The notes: generated by a model not told the origin, from the sequence alone. A DNA stretch of 40,079 nt from Nitrososphaerota archaeon (GCA_009903795.1 WYER01000031.1:1-40079), one strand, 5' to 3'. Shown: positions 31,116 through 39,987, counted from the first letter of the stretch. Made by a program: numbers and translations.

Positions 31116-34100
31116 ATGGCGTCTAGGCGTGAGGTTGTTGTACAAGATAATTTATACGTGATTATCCGGGACTTCGTCGACAAATATAAGGTGAGTGGGG
31201 TTGAGCTAACTGTCGAGCGTGAGTACCCTATTGATAATAAGAGGGCTGATATTGTAGTACTGCTCAAGGAGCGCATTCCAATACTCATTATTGAGACTAA
31301 GAGGAAGTATGTTGAGAGGGGTACGTATAAGACGGATCCAAGGATAACTCCATTCAGTAGAGCTGTGATTGGGCAGGCGCTGTGTTATGCTGCACTGGTT
31401 AAGGAGAGCCTTGGGCTTGACAGGACTCCGTTCTTCGCCACAGCCAACAATGACGGGGTATTCGTATTCTCGCCAATAGACGACCTGGGCGCGTTTGTCG
31501 ACATAGATGCGTGTAGGGATGGGAGGTATGAGGACGTAATAAAGCCTGGCAGGTACGGTGAGCTGTCGAATAAGTACCGCTTCCGGTTCTATAGGCTCAC
31601 GGAATCCGAGGTGCAAAATATGATTGAAGATATCGCCAACTTATGGGCAAATACGTTTGCTATCCCTCAACGTAGAATTAACCTCGGTAACTGGTTTATT
31701 GAACAGTTGAGCTCAGGCTTCATAGAGACTCTACTGAACCCGTATGGTGTGGGTGATTACCTTAGGAATGAGCTTAGTCGCGACTCCAATTACCGGAGCC
31801 TGCTTGATGGGCGGGCTAAGAATTATGGTTACAAGAATGGGTTGGTGGATATTGTTGGCCAGAATCTTGATAGGGTTGATGACCTGGCTAGGATGATGCT
31901 CTATGTCCTCATGAACAAGATAATATTCTACAAGGTCCTCGAGAACCAATACAGGGACCTAAACCAATTAAAGCCATTCTGTAAGGATGTTAACTATTCA
32001 ACGAGTAAATATTTGGAGGTTTTAAATAATAATTATTTTAGAAAGGCTGTTAGCGTTACTCAAGACTTTGACCCAATATTCAACACCGGGCTTTTCGATG
32101 AGTTGAGGTTGCCTGATGATCCAGAGATTTGTAAAGTTATTGATGATTTAGTTAGCTTAATTGATGAAGTCGGTGCAGTGGGTATTGGGGATGTGATTGG
32201 CTACATTTACGAGCAGTTAATTCCGCCCGAGAAGAGGCATGAATTCGGTCAATTCTACACACCGCCAGCAGTGGCCAAGCTGATAGTGAAGTGGAGCGTG
32301 AGGAAACCCACAGATGTGGTTCTAGACCCAGGGTGCGGCTCAGGCACATTCCTCCTAGAGGCCTACTCAAGGTTATACGAGTTGAAGACTGGCAAGACTA
32401 TATTGAAGGATAGGCCAAGTAAGGAAATCAACGAGGTAATACTGAAACAACTGTATGGCGTAGACATCAACCCATTCCCTCTGCAGTTATCGGCCATGAA
32501 CTTGGCGATGAGGAATGTTAGGAACCCAAGCTCAAACATGAACCTAATATGCAAAGACTACTTCACAATAACGCCTAAGTTTAATCAACAACCAATAGTA
32601 TCATCCTATGTGACAGTGACCGCCAGTGGGATGGAGCACAGACAAATCACGATTCCTAAGAGCTTTGATGCAGTGATTGGGAACCCACCATATACTAGGT
32701 GGGTAGAGATACCTGTTGATACGCAAAGGGCGATATTATGGAGTTTATCACAACAGTTCACTAATTATAACCTCAAGCCCGCCCCTAATTTAGGTAAGGA
32801 GCCGGGTATTTACGTTTACTGGATCATGCATGCCACAAAGTTCCTCAATGAAGGCGGTAGGTTGGGAATGATCATAAGCGACATGTGGATGCAGACGGAT
32901 TACGGTATTGAGTTCGGGAAGTTCCTCCTCGATAATTATAAGATCAAGGCTTTGATTGATGTGTCATATAGGTTATTCACAGCGTTAATAAGCACAGTGA
33001 TAATACTTGCCGAGAAATCAAGCAGTGAAGTGGAGAGGGCTCAGAATAAGGTACTGCTAGTTAAGGTGCCACCAATTGACAGTAGACTAGGCGATGCGGA
33101 TGTTGAGAGGAGGCTTGAGGAGGTTTTCGACTACCTTGTGAAGGCTATTGATGAGGGCACCTATGAGTTTAGGGAGGATATGTTGAGGGAGGGTGGTAAG
33201 TTAGGTGTTAGGTACCGCTTCATCGAGCAGGGACAAATGCCCAGGGATAAGAAGTGGATTGGGTTATTCTTTGGTGGTGGGGATGTAATAGGCAGGCTTG
33301 AGGAATTGGCTAACGAAGGCAAATTAATGATTAGGGCAAACAATTGGTTTGAGCCTAGCAGGGGTAATAGCGTGTGGTCAATATGGGCTATTAGGCACGG
33401 AAGGAGGCCTGACCTAGGTGCTAAGGAGTTCTTCTACTTTAGTGAGGGGAAGATTGATGAGTGGCAGAAGGTGCATGGCCAGTTCAGGAATAAGATCATG
33501 AATTGTCTAATTCCGGCGATTACGCGGTCTCAGTGGGTTAAGACCTTTGTTTGCACGCGGGGTGATTGGGAAGAGCTTAGGATAGGTGGTAAGGACGTTT
33601 ACCTCTTCATCTGCCATAAGCCCAGGGATGAATTGCCAAGTGAGGTTGCTGAGTACGTTAGGTGGGGCGAGTCTGATGAGTGTAGAACCAGTATTAAGGG
33701 TACGAGGGGTGGTGGTAGGAGGTGTAGTGAGGCAGTTGCATGTAGGGCTAGGGAAGAAGGGAAGGCTCGTAAGTGGTTCTACGGCTGGTACGATCTAGGA
33801 GGATTTATACCAACACCAATAATGGCAATACGCCAAGCTAGGTATCACTCGCAATTCTTCCTGGTTAAAATGCCACTAGTTACTTATGACGCTATAATAA
33901 CGTTTATACCCAAGGTAAGGGTCAATGTTGGCAATTGGGTTTTCGACCCAGATGAGTATAAGAGTATTATTGATGAGGTTAATAATAATGTGGAGCTTGA
34001 TGAGGTTGAGGTTAAGGCTTTGTTGGCTTACTTGAACTCAACATTTAATTGGCTGTGGCTTGAGCAGAATGCCAGGTACATTGCTAAAGGTCCCCTGGGA

Positions 34101-34556
34101 CTAGAGGTTAATATTGCTGGGATAATGCCGATACTCAATGTCAAAGCTATTGATAGGGATAGAGTAGAGGAGTTGGCTAGTCTCTTTGATGAGCTTGAGG
34201 CTGAGGCTAGGAGGTTGATGGAGCTTAATCCTGTGACTAATGATCCGCCTGGTGATGAAGAGAGTAAAGAGGAGGAGGAAGAGGAGGTTGGTGGTCCTAA
34301 GCTTGAGATGTTTAGGCAGTTGAGGCCTATTTTCGGGAAAATTGATGCAAAGATTGCGGAGGTGCTGGGCATTGAGGTTGATGTTAGCAAGTTGTGGGAC
34401 CAGGCCTGGGAGATGATGGAGAGGAGGGTTAAAGGAGCAGAGAGGGAAGCTAGGCCAGGTGCTAAGCCGATGACTGAGGAGAAGCCCAATGAGGGTGGGA
34501 GGCATGGAAGGCGTAAAAGGGGTGGCGACTCAGTACCAATAACCTCATTCTTCTAA
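31116..34556 (+). CDS. Type IIG-like restriction-modification enzyme (nuclease + N6-adenine methyltransferase + specificity)
   Basis: The protein has 1146 residues. The N-terminal PD-(D/E)XK core is KRADIVVLL then ILIIETKRK (~47-69). A helical linker follows, then methyltransferase motif I VVLDPGCGSGTF (~401-412) and motif IV AVIGNPPYTRW (~519-529). A large C-terminal target-recognition region and a Lys/Arg tail complete it. This is the single-chain cut-and-methylate layout of Eco57I-like type IIG enzymes. No separate specificity gene is present or needed. Codon use (AGG, TTG, many GTT/GGT) differs from both the AT-rich island genes and the transfer genes, and looks more like that of Thermoproteales, so recent transfer is likely. 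The palindrome at 31086 may control it. Its end abuts a TnpB relic on the other strand. Confidence 0.87.
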   Translation: MASRREVVVQDNLYVIIRDFVDKYKVSGVELTVEREYPIDNKRADIVVLLKERIPILIIETKRKYVERGTYKTDPRITPFSRAVIGQALCYAALVKESLGLDRTPFFATANNDGVFVFSPIDDLGAFVDIDACRDGRYEDVIKPGRYGELSNKYRFRFYRLTESEVQNMIEDIANLWANTFAIPQRRINLGNWFIEQLSSGFIETLLNPYGVGDYLRNELSRDSNYRSLLDGRAKNYGYKNGLVDIVGQNLDRVDDLARMMLYVLMNKIIFYKVLENQYRDLNQLKPFCKDVNYSTSKYLEVLNNNYFRKAVSVTQDFDPIFNTGLFDELRLPDDPEICKVIDDLVSLIDEVGAVGIGDVIGYIYEQLIPPEKRHEFGQFYTPPAVAKLIVKWSVRKPTDVVLDPGCGSGTFLLEAYSRLYELKTGKTILKDRPSKEINEVILKQLYGVDINPFPLQLSAMNLAMRNVRNPSSNMNLICKDYFTITPKFNQQPIVSSYVTVTASGMEHRQITIPKSFDAVIGNPPYTRWVEIPVDTQRAILWSLSQQFTNYNLKPAPNLGKEPGIYVYWIMHATKFLNEGGRLGMIISDMWMQTDYGIEFGKFLLDNYKIKALIDVSYRLFTALISTVIILAEKSSSEVERAQNKVLLVKVPPIDSRLGDADVERRLEEVFDYLVKAIDEGTYEFREDMLREGGKLGVRYRFIEQGQMPRDKKWIGLFFGGGDVIGRLEELANEGKLMIRANNWFEPSRGNSVWSIWAIRHGRRPDLGAKEFFYFSEGKIDEWQKVHGQFRNKIMNCLIPAITRSQWVKTFVCTRGDWEELRIGGKDVYLFICHKPRDELPSEVAEYVRWGESDECRTSIKGTRGGGRRCSEAVACRAREEGKARKWFYGWYDLGGFIPTPIMAIRQARYHSQFFLVKMPLVTYDAIITFIPKVRVNVGNWVFDPDEYKSIIDEVNNNVELDEVEVKALLAYLNSTFNWLWLEQNARYIAKGPLGLEVNIAGIMPILNVKAIDRDRVEELASLFDELEAEARRLMELNPVTNDPPGDEESKEEEEEEVGGPKLEMFRQLRPIFGKIDAKIAEVLGIEVDVSKLWDQAWEMMERRVKGAEREARPGAKPMTEEKPNEGGRHGRRKRGGDSVPITSFF

Positions 34557-34817
34557 ATTTACTTTTAATGCCAGCCTTGCCCCACATCCCATTAACAAAA
34601 AATCTTCCTTTTTCTCACGCGGGGGTTTAGGATTCATCCACTTAGGTAATTCTCCTTCTTTCTTCTTTTTTCGAAACATAAAAAACGACATCCACGCCTT
34701 CATGTTCTTCAGCACAACTACCTCCACATTCTCTCCAAGCACATTCTTGCACCTTTCAAAAACGAGCAGTTTTGTTTTCGCAAAATCCTCAAACTCATGC
34801 TTTTTGTATAACCTCAA
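34545..34817 (-). pseudogene. TnpB N-terminal remnant
   Basis: The minus strand reads KNMKAWMSFFMFRKKKKEGE then LPKWMNPKPP, matching NNEAWHSFFSLLKLKKEGK then LPPFM of the intact TnpB at 11985. No RuvC or zinc-finger part follows. The frame runs into the 3' end of the RM gene, so this marks the right boundary of the foreign segment. Confidence 0.6.
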
Positions 34818-34841
34818 ACTCTAAAGGCGTTAGCTTAGCGT

Positions 34842-35147
34842 TCATTTTCCCTCATCAGTTGAATAAACAAAGTCGTTTAGTTCAAGCTTTTCCCCGCGGT
34901 TCAATTTTTTCAAAGCATTATCAACTTTGTCTAGTGCAAACATAACTAAATCTAACTCATACTCCAAATCGCTCACGCGCTCTTCTAACTTCGCAATCAT
35001 TTCATCCTTTTTACCCACAAAACCGTTTGAGAAAGCGCTTTCAACTGCTTTCTTCACAAAAGATGAAACGCTCATACCTTCACTTTCAGCCTTCTGCTTC
35101 CACTTTTCGTATTGTTCATCGCTTAGGTAAACCTCAACCCGTTTCAT
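34842..35147 (-). CDS. Ribbon-helix-helix regulator with coiled coil
   Basis: This 101-aa protein opens with MKRVEVYLSDEQYEKWKQKA then MSVSSFVKKAVESAF, a canonical RHH strand-helix-helix. A long coiled coil follows (MIAKLEERVSDLEYELDLVM) for multimer formation. ATG 35147 is leaderless: TATTTAAAAACA (35167-35178) supplies the minus-strand TATA. A ~20-bp sequence (TAAACAAAG-x-x-GTTTAG) occurs once inside its 3' end and twice upstream of its promoter, the likely binding sites. It sits beside the PrimPol gene and may control copy number. Confidence 0.8.
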   Translation of the reverse strand: MKRVEVYLSDEQYEKWKQKAESEGMSVSSFVKKAVESAFSNGFVGKKDEMIAKLEERVSDLEYELDLVMFALDKVDNALKKLNRGEKLELNDFVYSTDEGK

Positions 35148-35627
35148 GCTTTGTTATACAAATTCTATTTAAAAACACAAAGCGAGAAGGTGCGAATAAA
35201 CAAAGCCGTTTAGATCGGCATGTTGTTCGACTAAACAAAGTTGTTTAGTTCGCTCGTGCAAAAAAAACACAAAACAAGAAGGCGCGAAAACGTTTTAGAT
35301 ATATCTAAATAATTTCATGTTAGGTACACCATGGTACACCTTATCGGTTTTCCGATATTATTTTTTGATTTATTTCAAGAATGTTTAAAATATCCTGTAC
35401 TTTAAATGTACCTGTTTATTTCAAGAAAATCAAAAATTAAAAAAGGTACAGGATATTTGCTATACTTTTAGTGAAGAGCGATGGGTGTAGGTGCATGTGG
35501 GTGCATGTAGGGGTATGGCTCTAGAAAGAAGATAGGGCGCGGATCCTGTACCTTTTTGCGTTTCATGAAGGTACACCATGTACACCATCCGTTTCATGCA
35601 AAAAACAGGCTTGAAGGTGTACCTTGG
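35148..35627. repeat. 480-bp repeat-rich non-coding region (regulatory or origin candidate)
   Basis: Contents: TAAACAAAG-CC/TT-GTTTAG sites at 35197 and 35231 (a third at 34863); palindrome TTTAGATATATCTAAA (35294-35309); GGTACACC twice in tandem (35323, 35333) and again near 35570; direct repeat TTTATTTCAAGAA (35369, 35415); inverted repeat AAATATCCTGTAC (35388-35400) against GTACAGGATATTT (35446-35458); direct repeat GTTTCATG near 35560 and 35590. No ORF of interest is seen. Density and symmetry suggest replication or copy-control function. Confidence 0.55.
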
Positions 35628-38372
35628 CTAAGGTTTGTCTTCGTTGTCCGTAAAGAAGCGCAGATCTTCTTCTTTCGATTCTTCTTTTTCTTCTTCAGTC
35701 TTGAGGCGAATTCCCACGTATACCCATTTTCTTTCACCTTTAATGTTCTTATGTTCTGTCGCGAGTTTTCTGTATTTTAATAAGTTTCTGAAGAAAGTGG
35801 TCGGGGAAAGCGGGCTCATGAGCTTGTGCTTTTTCACATAGTCCACGTATGCTTGGTAAAGATCCTGCTTCACTATCCACGCGTTTGGGTCTTCGACTGT
35901 TTCTTCTTCTAGAAATGCTTTCACGGGATCCGAAGCGCGCGTGTATAGTTCTTCTATTTCCTCCACGGATTTATTGTAAGAAAAGCGAAAGCCGTTCTGC
36001 ATAAGCCTTTTCAAGCCTTCAAGCGCCCAGTTCAAAATGCCTGAAAGCTCCTTTTCGTTCGTGAGCTTTTCGGGGAGCGTCGGGTCTGCCGTGTTTTCGT
36101 CGAACGTCCTCGGAAAGTTTACAATTACGAGACGCCTGTAAAACGCGCGCGTATTATCTGAAACTTTCGGTAGAACGTTTGCTGAAAAAAAGAATTTCGC
36201 GCGGTTTCTAAAAGAGAACGGTTTTTTGAATTTTTCTTCGATCGTTAGAGAATCGCCCGAAACGAGCGCTTTCAATTTTCCCGTGCTTTGCAACGCGAAA
36301 GAAGGAAGGTCAGGGTAAATGTTCACGAGTTTCCCGAAGAGCTGTGAAACTGCAAAACGGTTGTTCTCAAGATCTTGAGGGGAAACATTAGCCACGTGAT
36401 CTTTCCCTATGAGAGCTTCAAGGACGCGCAAGACTAACGATTTTCCGTTCGCACCCTCGCCTAAAAATATGAACATTTTTTGCGCGACGTTCTCAGAGTA
36501 AAGCACGTAACCGAAAGCTTCTTGCAAAAGAGGGACGTCTTCTGGATAAAGATCTTCGCTCACAACTTTTTCCCACAATTCGCTTTTCGCGTTAGGATCG
36601 TATTCGACAGGAAGCTGGATTGTCGAGAGGAATTTAGGAGTGTGCTTTTTGAGTTCGAAAGTGCGTAAGTCGAGAAGCCCGTTTTTCAGGTTCAAAATGT
36701 TCGGGTCTGAATTGAAACGTTCTCGCGAAACGTAAGTAGAACGTCTTATATGCCCTAGCACTTCTTTCACGAAGTCTGTTGTAACAACATCTGAAGGGAC
36801 AATGCTTTCGATTTGTTTTGTAAGCAGGCTTTCGGCTTTTGGTCTGTACACTCCTTTTGAGTAAAATAGAATGTCGTCCGTTTCTTCGAGCGTTACGATG
36901 CGGAAAAGTCCGAGGAGTGCTTTTGCAACTTTTGAAGCGAATTCAGGAAGCTTTTCGCCTTCTTCTTTCGTGAATATTAGATTCCTGCGGACGCCTTCTT
37001 CAAAAACTTGTTTGTAAAGCGCGATGTCTTCTTCGGGTATTCCTTTTGCTCTAAGGTCTTCTTCGATTTTTGAAAAGTCCGCTTTGAAGTCTGTTTCAAC
37101 TTCATTATTTTCGCGCGAGAACTTGATTTTTCCTTTGTGGATCTTCATTGTTAGCGAGGGGGTTTCGATTTTCTCATAAAGAAAACTGTCTGCGAGTCCG
37201 AATTCTGTTTTCCACGTTTCTTGCGCGAGCGGTTCTTTTTCTTTTGTTTCGGTTGTTTGCGTTTCTATTTTTTGTGCAGGTTGTGTTTTGTTCATTGCTT
37301 CGTATTCTGCTTGAAGTTCAGCTTTGTGTTCTTCATTGAATTTAACTGCTTTTTCGAAAGTTAAGTTCCAGTACCTGTCATCTTTCTCATTCCACTTTCC
37401 TGTTCTCGCAATTTTGCTCATTATGTAATAGATTTGTGATTTCGTGAAGCCGTAAAACACTAGCTTTGTTACAAGCGCCATTTCTGCTTCTGAACGTGAT
37501 TTGTAGCCGCTCATTTCTCCGTTTAAGAGCTTGTCTAGTTTTGCGTCTTTTTCTCTTAGCTTGTTTAGTTTTTCAAGCGTTTCTGGAGTGAATTTTGCGT
37601 CGGGCTGAGGTGTGGCGGATTGTGTTTCAGGTGTTTCGCGCTTTTCAAATCTGAGTGCTTCAGAAAGCGTGTCGTAGTTCATTATTATGTCGCGGAGGAA
37701 CGTGTTTTGTTTTCTTGCGTTTTCGATTTCTTGAAGTGCGTAATTCACGTCTTTGCCTTCTTCGGGGTTATAAAGTTCTTTTTCCCATCCTGTGTCTAAG
37801 GGGTGCTCGGGGATTTTTTGATTTTTCATTCCGATTATTGTTGTCACACGGCGCGTGTCGTAAGTATGATCTATTTCGGCTTCGGCAATTTTTGAAACGG
37901 CTTTCGCAAAGGCTTGAAGGTTTGCATTGAGTTGTTTTCTTTTGTCTTTTGGAACTTCGGCGCATTCAAAGGGGCAATGAATGTGTATCCCGTTTCCTGA
38001 CATTGCTATGAAGCATTTTGCGTGAAAGCGTTCTTGTAAGAAAGTGCGTAATCTGATAGCACGTTCGCGAGCCTCTAATACTTCTTCGGGTTTCGCGGGT
38101 TGTGATTTGTCCGCTCTTTTTGAATCGATGTCAAACCAGAGGTCGCAGTAGCGTTTTACTCCGTCTATTGTCGCGTTGCCCTCTTCGAGTTCGTTTATTG
38201 AAGCCCAGACCGTGTATCCTTGTGCTTCCCATTGTGGTAGTTTTTCAAGTAATTCTTCTTTCTTGAACCATCCTGTGATTACCTCTTTTGTCCCGAATTT
38301 TCTTGCTGTAATGAAGTATTTGTCGCGTTTTCCTATCATTGCGAGGTATATTTCTACTGCTTCTTTGTTCAT
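35628..38372 (-). CDS. PrimPol-SF3 helicase replication protein
   Basis: The protein has 914 residues. The N-terminal archaeo-eukaryotic primase domain carries LWFDIDSK (~79-85), SGNGIHIH (~125-132) and DHTYDTRRVTTI (~168-179). A helical middle region with a Thr/Gln linker (~350-390) follows. The D5/SF3 helicase has Walker A GEGANGKS (~635-645), a NIYPDLPS strand and the FFFSANVLPK sensor, then RRLVIVNFP. The C-terminus has a winged-helix-like unit with DLYQAYVDYVKKHK. Size and order match pRN1-type replication proteins, which prime, extend and unwind plasmid DNA. ATG 38372 overlaps the upstream stop by 4 bp (ATGA). This is the initiator/replicase of the element. Confidence 0.9.
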   Translation of the reverse strand: MNKEAVEIYLAMIGKRDKYFITARKFGTKEVITGWFKKEELLEKLPQWEAQGYTVWASINELEEGNATIDGVKRYCDLWFDIDSKRADKSQPAKPEEVLEARERAIRLRTFLQERFHAKCFIAMSGNGIHIHCPFECAEVPKDKRKQLNANLQAFAKAVSKIAEAEIDHTYDTRRVTTIIGMKNQKIPEHPLDTGWEKELYNPEEGKDVNYALQEIENARKQNTFLRDIIMNYDTLSEALRFEKRETPETQSATPQPDAKFTPETLEKLNKLREKDAKLDKLLNGEMSGYKSRSEAEMALVTKLVFYGFTKSQIYYIMSKIARTGKWNEKDDRYWNLTFEKAVKFNEEHKAELQAEYEAMNKTQPAQKIETQTTETKEKEPLAQETWKTEFGLADSFLYEKIETPSLTMKIHKGKIKFSRENNEVETDFKADFSKIEEDLRAKGIPEEDIALYKQVFEEGVRRNLIFTKEEGEKLPEFASKVAKALLGLFRIVTLEETDDILFYSKGVYRPKAESLLTKQIESIVPSDVVTTDFVKEVLGHIRRSTYVSRERFNSDPNILNLKNGLLDLRTFELKKHTPKFLSTIQLPVEYDPNAKSELWEKVVSEDLYPEDVPLLQEAFGYVLYSENVAQKMFIFLGEGANGKSLVLRVLEALIGKDHVANVSPQDLENNRFAVSQLFGKLVNIYPDLPSFALQSTGKLKALVSGDSLTIEEKFKKPFSFRNRAKFFFSANVLPKVSDNTRAFYRRLVIVNFPRTFDENTADPTLPEKLTNEKELSGILNWALEGLKRLMQNGFRFSYNKSVEEIEELYTRASDPVKAFLEEETVEDPNAWIVKQDLYQAYVDYVKKHKLMSPLSPTTFFRNLLKYRKLATEHKNIKGERKWVYVGIRLKTEEEKEESKEEDLRFFTDNEDKP

Positions 38373-39298
38373 CCGTCATCACCTCTTTCGTTTGTTTGTG
38401 TTTTGAGGGAGAAGCCGTGAATGTAGTATGTTTCTTCAGGGTGTTCGCGGAGAACTTTGTATGGTTTTGTTGGAATAATTCTGGGATTGAGTTTATCTAG
38501 AAAGCCGATAAAGGAGAGGGGTTCTTCTTCGGGTTTGTTCTTTTTGATGTATTCAAGGTATAGGTTATAAAGGTCGTGAATTTCAATTTTTCCTTTACCT
38601 TTTTTTATTGTGTTGTCAAGGAATTCGTCGAAGGATGATCTAAAGACTGTTCTCTTTAAGACAAGTGCAGGTTTGCCGTCTTTTTCCGTGAGGTTAATAG
38701 TAGTTTCTAAAAACATGTAATAATTGAAGGTTCGGAATTTCTTTGGAATTTTCAACGTTTCGCATGTGAGCCAGCTTTTTGCATCATAGTCTTTCGCGCT
38801 TTTTGTAATAAGCCAAGTATCTTCGCCTAATTGTTTCCAATAAAGGATCGTTCTTCCTTTTAATTGCATGTAATACCTTATCTGGGGCGTGAGTGTGATT
38901 TCTTCGTTATTGCTTTCTACATATATGTTTGTGCCGTATCCTAAGAGTATTCTTGCGAGCGCAACAGTTCTTCCGTGCCAACGTGTGATTGTCCAAATTA
39001 TAGCGTTTGCCTCTAAGCCTGAGCGTTGTTCTTCTCTTTCGACTTCCTGCACGACCTCGTTCGGTAAGCTTGTTTCGTTAAATTTCCATAGATGCATGTA
39101 TATTCCGCGTTTGTCTCCGAGCGTGACTACATAGTAAAGCCGTGAAATGCGTCTCCAGTGTAGGTAAGGTGTTTGTGGTAGGAATTTGCGTTGTTTGAGT
39201 GCTTCGATGAGTTCAAGGGGTAAGTTAATGTCGTAATTTACTGCGGGCTGACCGTCTACCTCAAACCTATTTTTTTGGATAAAAGTTATTGTTCTCAC
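38369..39298 (-). CDS. 309-aa accessory replication protein sharing the PrimPol C-terminal domain
   Basis: Start GTG 39298 is leaderless; GGTTTTAAAGGG (39318-39329) is ~20-30 nt upstream. The last ~75 residues contain DLYNLYLEYIKKNK, PLSFIGFLDKL and a closing YYIHGFSLKT. The PrimPol C-terminus has DLYQAYVDYVKKHK, PLSPTTFFRNL and VYVGIRLKT, so the two proteins share a DNA-binding-type terminal domain. The first ~230 residues are beta-rich with many Trp/Tyr and no recognised motif. Translational coupling to PrimPol suggests a partner in origin recognition or helicase loading (inference). Confidence 0.68.
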   Translation of the reverse strand: MRTITFIQKNRFEVDGQPAVNYDINLPLELIEALKQRKFLPQTPYLHWRRISRLYYVVTLGDKRGIYMHLWKFNETSLPNEVVQEVEREEQRSGLEANAIIWTITRWHGRTVALARILLGYGTNIYVESNNEEITLTPQIRYYMQLKGRTILYWKQLGEDTWLITKSAKDYDAKSWLTCETLKIPKKFRTFNYYMFLETTINLTEKDGKPALVLKRTVFRSSFDEFLDNTIKKGKGKIEIHDLYNLYLEYIKKNKPEEEPLSFIGFLDKLNPRIIPTKPYKVLREHPEETYYIHGFSLKTQTNERGDDG

Positions 39299-39316
39299 GA
39301 CCTATTATAACAAGAC

Positions 39317-39330
39317 CCTTTAAAACCAAA
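39317..39330 (-). promoter_or_regulatory. Promoter of the replication operon
   Basis: The minus strand has GTTTTAAAGGGTC ~20-30 nt before GTG 39298, followed by TTATAATAGG, a looser form of the repeated promoter block. Confidence 0.5.
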
Positions 39331-39334
39331 ATAG

Positions 39335-39685
39335 TCACTTTTCGAGCGTTCTTTTTTCGAGAAAGTTTTTCAAGCTCGCGCGAATTATTGCACTTGAAGA
39401 AATGTTCAAACCTTTAGCGCGAAATTTTTGTTTTGCAATTTCTAACTCTTTCGTGTCTTCTTCTGTAAGCCCTACCCTGCAAACCCGATAGCTCGATTGC
39501 AATTTGTTGTTCTCTAAAATGTCTGAAATGTTCAAACCGTCTTTCATGTATTCGCGCAATGCTTTACGGACAAGCGCGGAAAAGCTGAGAGGTTTTTCGT
39601 CAACGTGCTTAAAATTGTAGAATGCAATGTAGTGTTTCGTTTTCTTTATCCATTCGTCTTCAAGGTTGAAGAAGACGTTTTGCAC
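39335..39685 (-). CDS. Protein with two ribbon-helix-helix-like units
   Basis: This 116-aa protein carries two similar units. Residues ~1-50 (NVFFNLEDEWIKKTKHYIAF, then LSFSALVRKALREYMKDG) and ~68-112 (RVCRVGLTEEDTKELEIAK, then LNISSSAIIRASLKNFLE) each have the strand, helix and S-(A)-hydrophobic-R-x-A/S helix of RHH domains. A single-chain double RHH would bind DNA without dimerising. Start GTG 39685 has CTTATAAACA ~25 nt upstream. It lies between the replication operon and the twin palindromic repeats, so it is a candidate origin-binding or copy-control protein. Confidence 0.66.
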   Translation of the reverse strand: MQNVFFNLEDEWIKKTKHYIAFYNFKHVDEKPLSFSALVRKALREYMKDGLNISDILENNKLQSSYRVCRVGLTEEDTKELEIAKQKFRAKGLNISSSAIIRASLKNFLEKRTLEK

Positions 39686-39764
39686 GGTAAATAATATACA
39701 CGATGTTTATAAGGGCGGAGGGAGGTGGTCGGCAACGGTTTTGTTTTTTGAGGGTACCCAAAAG

Positions 39765-39957
39765 ATGAGAACAAACTGAAGCTAAATTTTCCGCATAATG
39801 TGGAAAAATTAGCTACGATTTGTTCTCATTTTTAACGGCGTTAAAGATGAGAACAATTTAGCTTTGATTTTTCCGCATAATGAGAACAAACTGAAGCTAA
39901 ATTTTCCGCATAATGTGGAAAAATTAGCTACGATTTGTTCTCATTTTTAACGGCGTT
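39765..39957. repeat. Two identical 78-bp palindromic repeats, probable replication origin
   Basis: The segment 39765-39842 recurs without a mismatch at 39880-39957 (period 115 bp). Each copy is itself a long imperfect palindrome: outer arms ATGAGAACAAA / TTTGTTCTCAT, inner arms GCTAAATTTTCC / GGAAAAATTAGC around GCATAATGT. The 37-bp spacer holds a partial third copy (GAGAACAATTTAGCTTTGAT). A G-rich stretch with GGGTACCC precedes it. It lies between divergent genes beside replication genes, a typical origin location. Confidence 0.65.
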
Positions 39958-39987
39958 TGTTTTTATTTTCTTTTTGTATTTTTCTTC

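Noticed and set aside
34028-34505. Two long minus-strand ORFs inside the RM gene
   Set aside because: They are Leu/Ser-rich antisense shadows of the Glu/Lys-rich 3' end of the RM gene.
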